Assembly (NCBI RefSeq): GCF_019598945.1
Contig: NZ_CP080598.1
Location: 3,162,001 to 3,226,000 of the forward strand
DNA from: Sphaerospermopsis torques-reginae ITEP-024
GTDB lineage: Bacteria > Cyanobacteriota > Cyanobacteriia > Cyanobacteriales > Nostocaceae
Reading direction: 5' to 3'
DNA length: 64,000 nt
The notes beneath the pieces are model-generated. The model saw nothing but the letters and a program-made list of their open reading frames with translations, did no database searches and was not told where the DNA came from. This document shows positions 55,093 to 64,000 of this stretch, piece by piece (positions within the stretch are counted from its first letter, which is position 1; each line of letters begins with the position of its first letter). Made by a program: the position numbers and the translations under genes.

Positions 55093-56211
55093 ATGAATTG
55101 GTGGCAAAGACTCAAAAAAAATTCCTTAGCAAGATTTGGGGCAACTCTACTATTAGTATTCTATTTAGCAGTCATTGGGGCTGACTTTATTGCACCCTAT
55201 AATCCTTATAATTCACAGCCAAATGGTTCACTATTACCACCCACTCGCATATATTGGGTTTCGCAAACGACGGGTAAATTTATCGGACCCCATATTTATC
55301 CAACAATTCAAGGAGATACAAATCTAGAAACAGGGGAACGTAAGTTAATTGTAGATTTTAAACAGCCTTCTCCTTTGGGTTTATTTGTTTCTGGTCCAGA
55401 ATATAGATTATTTCAACTCAGTTTACCCCTACCTCCCAAATGGGATGAAGTCACTATCATTCCTGGTATTCCCCTAAATTTGCATTTATTTGGTTCTAAA
55501 GGTGAAGCCAAATTTAATATTTTAGGTACTGATGAACAAGGACGGGATCAATTTAGCCGTCTACTTTATGGTGGTAGAATTAGTTTATTTATCGGGATTT
55601 TTGGGATTATTATTACCTATCCTCTGGGTTTGATAATCGGTGGTATTTCTGGTTATTTTGGGGGTGTAATTGATAGTGTGATTATGCGTTTAGCAGAAGT
55701 GTTAATGACTTTTCCTAGCATTTATTTGTTAGCAGCATTATCAGGAGTTCTTAGCCCTCAATTAACCAGTACACAACGATTTTTATTAATAGTTGTAATT
55801 ACTTCTGTGATTAGTTGGGCAGGTTTAGCTAGAGTAATTCGCGGACAGGTACTATCAATTAAAGAACAAGAATTTGTCCAAGCATCACTGGCAATGGGTG
55901 GTAAGCCAATTTATATTATTCTCCGTCATGTTTTGCCGCAAACTGCCACTTATGTAATTATTTCGGCAACTTTAACAATTCCTAGTTTTATTGGTGCAGA
56001 AGCAGTATTAAGTCTCATCGGTTTAGGTATTCAACAACCTGATCCTTCTTGGGGAAATATGCTTTCTTTAGCTAGTAATGCTTCGATTTTAGTCTTACAA
56101 CCTTGGCTAGTTTTATCACCTGCTATTTTGATTATTCTGACTGTTTTATCATTCAATTTATTAGGTGATGGGTTAAGGGATGCCCTTGATCCTCGCAGTT
56201 TGCAAAGATAA
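55093..56211 (+). CDS. dppC: Peptide ABC transporter permease (DppC/OppC type)
   Basis: 372 residues. The N-terminal helix (GATLLLVFYLAVIGADFIAP) is followed by a long periplasmic segment (about 40-150), then five helices with the permease EAA motif near QASLAMGGKPIYIILRHVLP. It pairs with a DppB-type permease; one lies at 60315-61340 on the other strand, separated by the methylase/nuclease pair. Start ATG 55093, 47 bases after cysA. Confidence 0.88.
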   Translation: MNWWQRLKKNSLARFGATLLLVFYLAVIGADFIAPYNPYNSQPNGSLLPPTRIYWVSQTTGKFIGPHIYPTIQGDTNLETGERKLIVDFKQPSPLGLFVSGPEYRLFQLSLPLPPKWDEVTIIPGIPLNLHLFGSKGEAKFNILGTDEQGRDQFSRLLYGGRISLFIGIFGIIITYPLGLIIGGISGYFGGVIDSVIMRLAEVLMTFPSIYLLAALSGVLSPQLTSTQRFLLIVVITSVISWAGLARVIRGQVLSIKEQEFVQASLAMGGKPIYIILRHVLPQTATYVIISATLTIPSFIGAEAVLSLIGLGIQQPDPSWGNMLSLASNASILVLQPWLVLSPAILIILTVLSFNLLGDGLRDALDPRSLQR

Positions 56212-56289
56212 ATAAGTGGTAAAATGCGATCGCATTCATTCTATATTGATATCTTGAATCTTGTTAGAGCGATCGCTAACTCTATTTTC

Positions 56290-56949
56290 TTAGATGGAAA
56301 TTTCAGAACAATCAAGGAAAATATGATAGACAGTTATTGGGATTCCTGTTAAGCGATCATGCTGACTCATCCACTCATTGGGGAAAGAAGCAATAACCTG
56401 AATTGGTTTCAATTGTTGTATTACAGAAAGACCATTGTTAGATTCAGTAAATTTCCTCTGAAGTTCTTTAATCCAATATTCATAATTATCACTCTGAATG
56501 TAGCCAATCATAGCCGCTTCTGGATATTGAGCAGCATAAGCAGTTCCAGCTATAAATTCTTGTAATCCTTCTTTATCTGTGTATTTACTTATGGGATATC
56601 CCCCTTTACGCAAACGTTTTGCTTCAAAAACATATTTGGGACGTGGTTTACACCCACTCCATTCAACTACAAGATCCAACCTGCGCCTAGACTTTCCAGT
56701 CCTACCTTCACCCGTTATTGGCTTCTCTTCACTCAAATAATAACGGTCAAAACGAGATGGAGTATCAGGATCATCAAACCTTTTATCTATTTTTTCAGCT
56801 ATGAAGCCTGTTATCACAGTTTCTTCTAATGTGGGATTAATATTAGTTCGAGCATCTTCATAGCCCCATGCAAGTAGCTGATGTGCGTCTCTGCGAAAGA
56901 AACTATCATAAGTGGCAATCCAATTTGGATCAGGCTGTCTTTGTGTCAT
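56290..56949 (-). CDS. Putative restriction-type PD-(D/E)XK nuclease next to DNA methylase
   Basis: 219 residues. The segment GKSRRRLDLVVEW ... RPKYVFEAKRLRKGG carries Asp and E-A-K at PD-(D/E)XK spacing, followed by DKEGLQEFIAGTAYAAQYPE (helix) and AMIGYIQSDNYEYWI (strand). I do not recognise a named restriction enzyme. It lies 34 bases downstream of the 1017-residue adenine methylase on the same strand, so the two probably form one restriction-modification or related defence unit. Confidence 0.68.
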   Translation of the reverse strand: MTQRQPDPNWIATYDSFFRRDAHQLLAWGYEDARTNINPTLEETVITGFIAEKIDKRFDDPDTPSRFDRYYLSEEKPITGEGRTGKSRRRLDLVVEWSGCKPRPKYVFEAKRLRKGGYPISKYTDKEGLQEFIAGTAYAAQYPEAAMIGYIQSDNYEYWIKELQRKFTESNNGLSVIQQLKPIQVIASFPNEWMSQHDRLTGIPITVYHIFLDCSEISI

Positions 56950-56983
56950 TTATATCTTGCTCCATTATCATTAGTTTTTACCT

Positions 56984-59900
56984 CTATCTGTAAGAAAGAA
57001 TTTCAGCAATAATGTCATCAGAGTCATTTAAGGCTTGTGTTTTTGTCCAGTCAATCAAGCGAGGAGATTTACAAATATGAATTTTTGAACCATCTATAAT
57101 ACGTATACCACGTTGAATGTACACCCATTGACTAAATTGCTCTCTTAGCTTCTGATGAATTTCTACCAAAAAAGATAATAATTGTTTATTTTCTCGTTCA
57201 ACAGTAACATTTATTAAGCTATTTGATTTAATGATTTCTACTGTGCAAATGATCATTTTCTCAGAGTAGACTATAGAAACTTTGTGATGTACACTGCTAC
57301 CATCTGCAAAATCATCTAATTCATTTGCTAAACATTGCCCATAATTTAGCAATGCTTCTTCTGTTGGTATTACGGTAGCTGAATTAACTGCTTTACCTTT
57401 GTTAAGTTTAAATTTAACCCGCCAAAAATCTCTTGCTAAAATACTTATATTTCTAGGAATTTTAATTATGTTTTCCAATTCTATATCCAGTCTTTCCTGA
57501 AGTTCCTGATCTAGTTTTTCTCTAACCAAATCTGTTTCATGCAAATAAGATATCTCTAAAGAAGCTAGTTCTTTTTGCAGATTTGCTAATGCTATAATTT
57601 GTTCTAATGATAAATTAGGAACTGGAATATTTTTAATGTCTCTGGGACTAATAATACTGCGATCAACACCCCATGAAGAGCTTTGGAAAAAGAGGTAATA
57701 CTTACTAATACTTGAACTAAAGAAAACAGCAAGAGCGCGTAAATAATCGGCATCATGGCTGCTTGCTGATAGACCTACTTTGGGATGAGTAATCACGAAC
57801 TCTTTATTACTAAACACAAAGTAATTGGGAGTTAGAACTAGATGTGGAGCAGATGAGATTTTTAAACCAATTTTTCTGCCTTTTGCTATGAAGCACTTTT
57901 GTGGTGTAATTATTTCTAATACTTCATCATGAATAGAAAAACGAAGCTTTGACCTGACCATTAAATTGGCATTAAGGTATTTGCGTCCTTCAAGATAAGG
58001 TGCAGGTTCAACTTTACTTCTATCTTTACCATACCAGATTGAACTGTCTTTTAATGGCAATCCCTGATGAAGAAACCAACCTTTTTCTGTAATTAATTCA
58101 CCCAAACTAATTGAAAACAATCGGCGTAAACGCTGAATTGCTCTTTTATCACGGTAGCTACCCCACAAGGCTAGTTTCCAAACAATAGCCTCTCCAGTTT
58201 CTGCTTCATCAGGTAAAACGGTTTCTATTTCATTCTCATTAATAGTAATTATCCAAGTTGAAGTTTTTTTATCTTCCTTCCAAGGGCGATTAGAAATTTG
58301 ATTAATGACAAAAGGAGCATAATGAACAATTGGTGGTTTTTCTTGTTCCGGTTTAGCTTTCCTATAAATTACAGTGGCCGCAGGTGCTTCTCCCCTTTTG
58401 CCAAATAGAACATAAGCCAAATTGGAAAAGTTAGTAATTCTTACAACTTCATGTTGCTGAAAAAAGTTTCTACGGTATTTTTCAGACTCATGGTTAAATA
58501 AACTCTTGGCGTGTATAAGTAAACCTGCACAACCCTTATCATCTAGAAGATCAGTTACTCGCCAACTAAAAGCTTCACAAACTCTGTTACCCGTAGCTGG
58601 ACGAGAAACATAATTGTTATTAATCCAATTGCGTGCTAATTCTTCACCTTTTGTATCCGGTTTAAGTTCTATCCAGGGTGGATTCCCTACAATCCAATCA
58701 AACTTTAAATTACTTTGAAAAATTTCAGCTTGATTATCGAAAAAATCACATTCAAAAATTCTATAATTATGTAATGCTGGAAATTGAAAATATTTGTTCT
58801 TATGTAAATCTGGAGGCTCAATATAGTTGAGCATCGTTAAAATTAAACTAAATTCTGTTACATAGCAAGCATCAGAATTTCGCTCAATACCATAAATATT
58901 GTCTACAAGAATTTGTTTAAGTTGTGTAGGATGAAATTTTTTATTTGGATTTTGAGCTAATTCTATTTCTATTAATCTACGATAAGCTAACACTAAAAAA
59001 ATTCCAGAGCCGCAACATGGGTCAAGAATTTTCATTCCTTTTTTGAGATTTTTAGTATAGTTAAGTTCCGAAATTAAATAGTCTGCTAAAGGCTCAGGGG
59101 TATAAACAGCACCGACTTTTTTTCCTTTACCTTGTGCATGGAGGAACTGCTCATATATTGAAGATAGTGTTTCAACAGGAATATAAGAAAAATCATATAT
59201 ATCAAAGTCAAGATGAAGTTGACCAGAAATAGGATCATCTCCTTTAAATACAGAAGCTACTAAGGAAATTATTTCATCTTCTGGTGCTTCTTTACCTTTT
59301 AATGGTAGAGGGAAAATATCACCATTGAAGCGTTTTTCTAAAGCTTCAACTAGCTTCCTAAAACCCGTTAAAGTGGCATTACGGCTAAGTACACTATCAA
59401 GGTTGATATTATTTTCTTCTAACCACTTGTTAGATAAAATTCCTCTATCCCAAAGATATCGAATATAGACGTACTTACCAATTAATGCGTGAGCAATTGA
59501 TATATTAACCCCTTTTTCTTCTAACCTCTTTCCTAACTTTTCAAGATTGTTAAGCAAATGTAGATCAACGCGCCTTTCAGGAATAAGATTTTTAGCTTGA
59601 GTTTGCCACAGTTTACCAGAATCTATTGACTCAGCAAAAAGATAATCTAATTTAGATTTAATATCGGCGATATTAGCATCAACTGTATTTATTAAGCCTT
59701 TATTCTCTTCTTCTTGGTCGTAATCAAAACCTGTATAAACTCTAATTTGATGGGGAAGAATTACTATTAAAAATGGTGCGTTACCAAGATTCCAAAGTTT
59801 GCGATGAATATCTCTGGCTTCTTCTGGTGTTTTGGCTTCTGCAACATGAACGGCAGGTCTAGGAGGTAAAATTTCATCACTGGGTGGACTGGTGTGAAAA

Positions 59901-60037
59901 ACATAAGTTCCCTTTACACCGGCTTGTTTTGCAGCACGGAATGTATGCTCAGTCGAGGGGTCATGTTGAACACTGCTATCACAGTAGTTTGCCGACTGAG
60001 TATAGTTAAGTACGTCTAAGAGTTGTTCTAACTGCAA
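56984..60037 (-). CDS. Large N6-adenine DNA methyltransferase (Eco57I-like)
   Basis: 1017 residues. SAM motif I is KILDPCCGSGIFLVLAYRRL (about 327-346) and the catalytic motif IV is FDWIVGNPPWIEL (NPPW). YTPEPLADYLISEL precedes motif I, as in gamma-class adenine methylases. A target-recognition-like region follows (KNIPVPNLSLEQIIALANLQ). The N-terminal 300 residues resemble the helical region of type IIG/BREX-type enzymes. Within them VHVAEAKTPEEARDIHRKLW could be a degenerate E-x-K site, but I would not call it a nuclease. The start ATG 60037 is plausible. It likely methylates host DNA at a specific adenine site, with the neighbouring nuclease as effector. Confidence 0.85.
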   Translation of the reverse strand: MQLEQLLDVLNYTQSANYCDSSVQHDPSTEHTFRAAKQAGVKGTYVFHTSPPSDEILPPRPAVHVAEAKTPEEARDIHRKLWNLGNAPFLIVILPHQIRVYTGFDYDQEEENKGLINTVDANIADIKSKLDYLFAESIDSGKLWQTQAKNLIPERRVDLHLLNNLEKLGKRLEEKGVNISIAHALIGKYVYIRYLWDRGILSNKWLEENNINLDSVLSRNATLTGFRKLVEALEKRFNGDIFPLPLKGKEAPEDEIISLVASVFKGDDPISGQLHLDFDIYDFSYIPVETLSSIYEQFLHAQGKGKKVGAVYTPEPLADYLISELNYTKNLKKGMKILDPCCGSGIFLVLAYRRLIEIELAQNPNKKFHPTQLKQILVDNIYGIERNSDACYVTEFSLILTMLNYIEPPDLHKNKYFQFPALHNYRIFECDFFDNQAEIFQSNLKFDWIVGNPPWIELKPDTKGEELARNWINNNYVSRPATGNRVCEAFSWRVTDLLDDKGCAGLLIHAKSLFNHESEKYRRNFFQQHEVVRITNFSNLAYVLFGKRGEAPAATVIYRKAKPEQEKPPIVHYAPFVINQISNRPWKEDKKTSTWIITINENEIETVLPDEAETGEAIVWKLALWGSYRDKRAIQRLRRLFSISLGELITEKGWFLHQGLPLKDSSIWYGKDRSKVEPAPYLEGRKYLNANLMVRSKLRFSIHDEVLEIITPQKCFIAKGRKIGLKISSAPHLVLTPNYFVFSNKEFVITHPKVGLSASSHDADYLRALAVFFSSSISKYYLFFQSSSWGVDRSIISPRDIKNIPVPNLSLEQIIALANLQKELASLEISYLHETDLVREKLDQELQERLDIELENIIKIPRNISILARDFWRVKFKLNKGKAVNSATVIPTEEALLNYGQCLANELDDFADGSSVHHKVSIVYSEKMIICTVEIIKSNSLINVTVERENKQLLSFLVEIHQKLREQFSQWVYIQRGIRIIDGSKIHICKSPRLIDWTKTQALNDSDDIIAEILSYR

Positions 60038-60260
60038 AAGAACTTCTCCTTTTTCTTTAGTTAACTGAACACATTAAACTCATGACAAATTTATGGCTAA
60101 ATCCATTATCTTCTATAAGATAGAACAAGAATACTAAGAAATATGTATGAAGTCAATATTTTATTTTAACTGATAAATGTTTATAAATGCAAAAACTGAA
60201 CTTAATATCGTAGTTAGTAGTCAGTTATGATTTTTGACCTGGGGTAAATAAAAATCATGC

Positions 60261-60283
60261 AAAAAAGCGGGCAGGATACCCGC
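60261..60283 (-). terminator. Rho-independent terminator after dppB
   Basis: On the minus strand, GCGGG-TATCCTG-CCCGC is followed by TTTTTT. It lies 32 bases beyond the dppB stop. The arm sequence also belongs to a dispersed GCGGGCA hairpin family, so a repeat may have been recruited as terminator. Confidence 0.75.
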
Positions 60284-60314
60284 ACCACAAGATAGGATTA
60301 ATTTTTTGTCTTCC

Positions 60315-61340
60315 CTAGTATCTAATTCGCGGATCTACATAAGCATTAAGAATATCAATCAAAATACTCGCAGTCACAACAATTGCCCCAAAAAATACTA
60401 AAACACCCTGTACCGTTGGATAATCTCGATCAGAAATAGCTTGATATAATCTATTTGCTAACCCTGGCCAAGAAAATGTTACTTCTGTTAAAATTGCTCC
60501 TCCCAATAGGGAAGCAAATGTTAATCCTAAGACTGTAATTACAGGTATTAAGGCATTCTTTAAAGCATGGGATATTAAAATCTTATTTTCCGGTATTCCC
60601 CGCGCTCTAGCAGCTTCTACATAATCAGCTTTTAATGTTTGTTTTAAATTCACTCTCACAATACGTTCAAAAATACCACTGAGTAAAATTCCTAAAGTGA
60701 TACTGGGTAAAGCTAAATGATGTAAAGCTGTGAAAAAATTACTCACATTTCCACTTAATAAACTATCAATTGTATATAACCCAGTGATAGTTGTTGGAGG
60801 GGAAATATTAGGAGGAAAACGGTTAGAATTAGGAAACCAACGGAGTTGAACTGAGAATATTAATTGTAATAACATTCCCGCCCAAAACATGGGGAGTGCA
60901 TAGGTAATTATGCCAAATAAACGCCCACCAATATCAAAAGATGTTCCCGGACGAGAAGCGGAAAGTGTACCAACTAAAATTCCCACAATTAAAGCTACCA
61001 ACATACTACAAACGGCTAATTCTACTGTAGCTGGAAAATGTTGGCTGATAATTTCCCACACATTTTGACCGCGACTGGTTAAGGAAGTTCCTAAATCAAA
61101 ACGTAGTATATTTCCCAAATAATTGAGATATTGCAACCAGATAGGTAAATTTAAACCTAGTTGTTTTCTTAATTCTTCTTTGGCACTTTCTGGCGCTCTT
61201 CCTCCTAAAATTGCATCTGCTGGATCTCCAGGAGTGGCTCTTAATAATAAAAAAACAATGGTGATAATAGTTAATAGTTGCAGTGGTGCAAATAGCAACC
61301 GAGAAACTATGTAATACTGTAAGGCTTTAGAACGGGACAT
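60315..61340 (-). CDS. dppB: Peptide ABC transporter permease (DppB/OppB type)
   Basis: 341 residues. The N-terminal helix (LLTIITIVFLLLRATPGDPA) carries the usual TPGDP; a long helix set follows, with the EAA-like motif VEAARARGIPENKILISHAL and a C-terminal AYVDPRIRY. Together with DppC it forms the membrane channel for di- or oligopeptides. It is downstream of the dppA-type lipoprotein gene on the same strand (143-base STRR-containing spacer). Confidence 0.92.
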   Translation of the reverse strand: MSRSKALQYYIVSRLLFAPLQLLTIITIVFLLLRATPGDPADAILGGRAPESAKEELRKQLGLNLPIWLQYLNYLGNILRFDLGTSLTSRGQNVWEIISQHFPATVELAVCSMLVALIVGILVGTLSASRPGTSFDIGGRLFGIITYALPMFWAGMLLQLIFSVQLRWFPNSNRFPPNISPPTTITGLYTIDSLLSGNVSNFFTALHHLALPSITLGILLSGIFERIVRVNLKQTLKADYVEAARARGIPENKILISHALKNALIPVITVLGLTFASLLGGAILTEVTFSWPGLANRLYQAISDRDYPTVQGVLVFFGAIVVTASILIDILNAYVDPRIRY

Positions 61341-61390
61341 ATTTATTAGGAGTCAGGAGTTCAGGAGTTCAAGGAGTCAGGAGTTTTTTT

Positions 61391-61463
61391 ATTTTGGATT
61401 TTGGATTTTGGATTTTGGATTGTTTTTGTTAGCTCCAATCTAAAATCTAAAATCTAAAATTTT
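61391..61463. repeat. Inverted STRR pair forming a long hairpin
   Basis: GATTTTG units (four) and complementary TCTAAAA units (three or four) separated by a short loop lie between dppA and dppB. Same architecture as 31453-31531. Confidence 0.82.
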
Positions 61464-61482
61464 ATTCCCCAGTCCCCAATAA

Positions 61483-63144
61483 CTACTTATTAATTGTTTT
61501 GTAAATCAAGTTTTGAGTAGGATCAAGTTTGACATCTGTTACGCCTTTTTGGGCAAATACATAATCTTTGTTTTGCCATAAGGGAACGTAAGGAACATCT
61601 TTTAAAACTAGGTTTTGAATGTCAGTAAAGATTTTCTTTCTCGTTTCTGGGTTTTGTTCTTTACGTTGCTGATCAATGAGTTTATTCATTGTTTCACTGT
61701 AGTAAAATGATCCTTGGATTTGACTTCCACCCTCTTCACAACCTTTAGCTTCTGAGCCTTTTTCACAAGCTAAAAATGGCTGCACATAGTTATCAGGATC
61801 TAAAAAGTCAGGATACCAGTCTAGTAATGCTATGGGATATGAACCTTTGGAAATTTCTTTAAAAAATGTTGCCCCTTCTACGGTTTTAACTTCTAGTTGT
61901 AATATCCCATCCATTTTAGTATCAGCTAGGGATTTTAATGTCTGTGCTACTAAGCTACGAGTGGCGGAACTTGCGGGATACCAAACTTGAATTTGGGCGG
62001 GTTTTTCTTTGGAAAAACCTGCGGTAGTTAACAGCTTTTTCGCTTCTTCAATTTTACCATCACCATATTTATCTTTAAATAATGGTTGGGAAACATTGAA
62101 TGTTGTGGGAATCATGCTATAAAGTGGATCAGCTTGACCATATAATACCCGTTCATTTAATAATGGACGATCAACAAGTGAGGCGATCGCACTTCTGACT
62201 TCTGGTTTATCTAATGGTTGTTGATTTCTATTCAACACCATATAACTAACTACACTACCTTGAGCAGTGAGAGCTTGCCATTGTCCGTTTTTTGCACCAT
62301 CTTCTAAACTGCGAATTTGATCTGGTTGTAAAGATAAATAAGCAACATCAACTGCACCAGTTTTAAAAGCATTAAATAAATTTACTGGACTAGTTTGAAT
62401 TTGCACATTAATACCTTTATTCGCTGGTTTTTCTCCCCAATATTTATCAAAAACATCCAATCTTAAAGAATCTGTACCGTACTGGGCTAATTTATAAGGA
62501 CCAGTTCCTACAAAGGTATTAGGTTGAAATTTCCCCGCACCAAGTTCATAAGCTTTAGGTGAAACTGGACACACTCCAGAAAATGCTAACAATGAAGGAA
62601 AAGCCGCAAAGGGTTTTTTCAGTTTAATTGTAAGTTCATAGTCCCCTGTAGCTTTCACGGATTCAATTGTATCTGAAAGTAAAAAGGATGGTTTACCTTT
62701 ATTTTCGATAAAACGCTGGATGCTAAATTCCATTGCTTTAGCGTTAAAAGGTGTATCATCGTGAAAAACTACTCCTTCTCGTAGGGGAATAGTGTATGTT
62801 AAACCATCTGCACTAACTTTAGGTAAAGCTGTAGCCAGTTGTGGTTTAATTTCCGTGCTTCCTGGTTCGTAAGTATATAGGCGATCGCTCATATTAAATA
62901 CTAAACCCAAGGATGCTAACTCATAAGCATCAGCAGGATCAAGTGTTCTTGGCTTACCTGTTGTCCCTATAGTAATCCGTCCATCACCAGCAGGAGTATT
63001 CACCGCACCAGGGCTAGGTGGTGTAGTTGGTTGGGGACTAGGGGTACAGCTTACAGCCAGCAAGAAACATATAGAAAACAACGAGAGGAATTTTGTTACC
63101 CTACCCCACCGTCTTATGCTCCGGGAAAACCAAGTTATCAACAT
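61483..63144 (-). CDS. dppA: Peptide ABC transporter substrate-binding lipoprotein (family 5)
   Basis: 553 residues. The lipobox LLAVSC (about 28-33) follows a hydrophobic segment FLSLFSICF, then a Pro/Thr linker. SBP family 5 features are TGKPRTLDPADAYELASLGL, DGLTYTIPLREGVVFHDDTP, FVGTGPYKLAQYG, LASLVDRPLLN and ALLDWYPDFLDPDNYVQPFL. It would be anchored outside the cytoplasmic membrane and deliver peptides or similar ligands to DppB-DppC. No ATPase of the Dpp type is seen in the window. Confidence 0.92.
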   Translation of the reverse strand: MLITWFSRSIRRWGRVTKFLSLFSICFLLAVSCTPSPQPTTPPSPGAVNTPAGDGRITIGTTGKPRTLDPADAYELASLGLVFNMSDRLYTYEPGSTEIKPQLATALPKVSADGLTYTIPLREGVVFHDDTPFNAKAMEFSIQRFIENKGKPSFLLSDTIESVKATGDYELTIKLKKPFAAFPSLLAFSGVCPVSPKAYELGAGKFQPNTFVGTGPYKLAQYGTDSLRLDVFDKYWGEKPANKGINVQIQTSPVNLFNAFKTGAVDVAYLSLQPDQIRSLEDGAKNGQWQALTAQGSVVSYMVLNRNQQPLDKPEVRSAIASLVDRPLLNERVLYGQADPLYSMIPTTFNVSQPLFKDKYGDGKIEEAKKLLTTAGFSKEKPAQIQVWYPASSATRSLVAQTLKSLADTKMDGILQLEVKTVEGATFFKEISKGSYPIALLDWYPDFLDPDNYVQPFLACEKGSEAKGCEEGGSQIQGSFYYSETMNKLIDQQRKEQNPETRKKIFTDIQNLVLKDVPYVPLWQNKDYVFAQKGVTDVKLDPTQNLIYKTINK

Positions 63145-63221
63145 TAATTTTTCTAAAATCAGCAGTTAATCATTCTAATATATGTGTTATGTGTGTAAGC
63201 TGTTTTTTATATCAAAGATTT

Positions 63222-63791
63222 TCATCCTTGTAAAACTTGAGCAGCAGTCAACTTGAGTTCTGGAAATATGGGAGAAACTATCAAGCTGTCATTTTCATAC
63301 ACCTGCTCGTCATAAAAACCTTCTACCCATTCCAACACTGTCACCTTTTGAGTAATTGGATCAACAATCCAGTATTCAGGAATACCCCGCGCTGCATATT
63401 CGGATCTCTTGTAGCGATAATCACGATTAGCCTGATTAGGACTGACCACTTCAACAACTAACAATGGTGGTGGCATATCCATATACACCAATGAACGAGT
63501 AGTTCCTGCCATTGCAGCAGCTAATTCTTCAGAATAAACTACCAGATCAGGTACACGCACACCCACACTTCTACTATTTACAGCTATCTCAGCTTTCATC
63601 CGTAAACGAGAAGACGGGATACCATAGGTTAAAAAATAGGCAACCAAAAACATTGCTATTCGTTGATTTATATCACTTTCCGAAGGCATAGGAATTAATT
63701 CTCCATTTTCCAATTCATACAAAGCATCCGTACCATCGTCATAGTTGAGAAATTCCTCAAAGGTCATATTTTTAGCAATTGCTACTGTCAT
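63222..63791 (-). CDS. Uma2-family (DUF820) putative endonuclease
   Basis: 189 residues, the standard length. Features are NMTFEEFLNYDDGTDALYEL, ENGELIPMPSES, GVRVPDLVVYSEEL (Asp of the active site), PPPLLVVEVVSPNQANRDYR (E-V-V-S) and GIPEYWIVDPITQKVTVLEW. The PD-(D/E)XK-like core is intact. Function unknown; it may be linked to mobile DNA. Confidence 0.9.
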   Translation of the reverse strand: MTVAIAKNMTFEEFLNYDDGTDALYELENGELIPMPSESDINQRIAMFLVAYFLTYGIPSSRLRMKAEIAVNSRSVGVRVPDLVVYSEELAAAMAGTTRSLVYMDMPPPLLVVEVVSPNQANRDYRYKRSEYAARGIPEYWIVDPITQKVTVLEWVEGFYDEQVYENDSLIVSPIFPELKLTAAQVLQG

Positions 63792-63815
63792 TGCTTTTTC
63801 TCCCGTACTTAATAT

Positions 63816-64000
63816 CTAATCCTGATAATGAAAACGACAAGCTACAATAATTATATTTTCTTCTAACACTTCATAAACCAGACGGTGTTCAGTGTTGATG
63901 CGCCTAGACCAATAACCTGATAAATTGGCTTTCAATGGCTCTGGTTTACCCATACCCTCAAACGGAGTTCGCAGAATTTCTTTAATCAGAGTGTTAATTC
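63816..64000 (-). CDS. yoeB: YoeB/Txe-family toxin, 5' part outside window
   Basis: Translated by hand from the right edge: INTLIKEILRTPFEGMGKPE, PLKANLSGYWSRRINTEHRL, VYEVLEENIIIVACRFHYQD, stop at 63816-63818. SGYWSRRIxxEHRLVY and CRFHY are the hallmark of YoeB, a ribosome-dependent mRNase; the catalytic Arg (EHR) and His-Tyr end are present. Only about the last 61 residues of roughly 85 lie in the window. An antitoxin (YefM-like) is expected upstream, beyond 64000. Confidence 0.93.
   Translation of the reverse strand, partial: INTLIKEILRTPFEGMGKPEPLKANLSGYWSRRINTEHRLVYEVLEENIIIVACRFHYQD

Noticed and set aside
56984-60037. Assignment of the large methylase to a BREX (PglX) or DISARM system
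   Set aside because: No PglZ, BrxC, BrxL, DrmA or DrmB homologue is in the neighbourhood; only a small nuclease-like gene accompanies it.

Overview
This window comes from a filamentous, probably heterocyst-forming cyanobacterium of the Nostocales (the Anabaena, Dolichospermum, Aphanizomenon and Nostoc group). The evidence is psbK, psbM, chlP, rpaA, a hetI-type phosphopantetheinyl transferase, a CphA2-type cyanophycin synthetase, many HIP1 octamers (GCGATCGC), low GC content, and intergenic spaces full of heptameric short tandem repeats (STRRs) of a kind typical of this order.

Layout. 1-7.7 kb: partial wecB, a small membrane protein, a PilT-family retraction ATPase, a KaiB-domain protein with a long extra N-terminus, an MBL-fold protein lacking the usual histidine motif, a PD-(D/E)XK nuclease-TPR fusion and a secreted protein. 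7.7-20 kb: an accessory region with nested MITEs, a NACHT-HEAT protein with a decayed 5' end, two PIN-type toxin-antitoxin (TA) pairs, a C-type-lectin/RTX protein, a Uma2 protein and an ATPase-nuclease gene pair that looks like a defence module. 20-42.6 kb: mostly housekeeping, with smc, a GNAT acetyltransferase, comF, a PPC-domain protein, rpaA, an alpha/beta hydrolase, hetI, cphA2, a DAHP synthase, a DUF1823 protein, acyP, an M3 peptidase, a tandem Usp protein, and the photosynthesis cluster psbM-ferredoxin-psbK-tgt, followed by cobS. 42.6-52.4 kb: a second accessory region with MITEs, a TumE/TumA-like pair, two VapC-type modules set in direct repeats (one toxin killed by a stop codon), a chitinase-like GH18 protein with four near-identical Calx-beta repeats, and a frameshifted HTH-NB-ARC gene. 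52.4-64 kb: chlP, cysA, the peptide ABC permease dppC, a methyltransferase/nuclease pair (likely restriction or defence), dppB, a dppA-type lipoprotein, another Uma2 protein and a partial YoeB toxin.

Overall picture. Core genes are interleaved with small decaying selfish or defensive modules. At least four MITE-like families can be delimited from terminal inverted repeats and target-site duplications. In one case an intact copy elsewhere in the window serves as the pre-insertion site. STRRs fill most spacers and in some places enter reading frames (smc, the hydrolase C-terminus, the apparent N-terminus of tgt). Two circadian-related genes are present, the KaiB-domain gene and rpaA. No tRNA, rRNA, CRISPR array or complete transposase gene was recognised. 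The strongest leads for something new are the ATPase-nuclease pair at 17.7-19.3 kb, the methylase-nuclease pair at 56.3-60.0 kb, the KaiB fusion, the nuclease-TPR fusion, and the NB-ARC gene broken exactly at an A AAA AAC slippery sequence.
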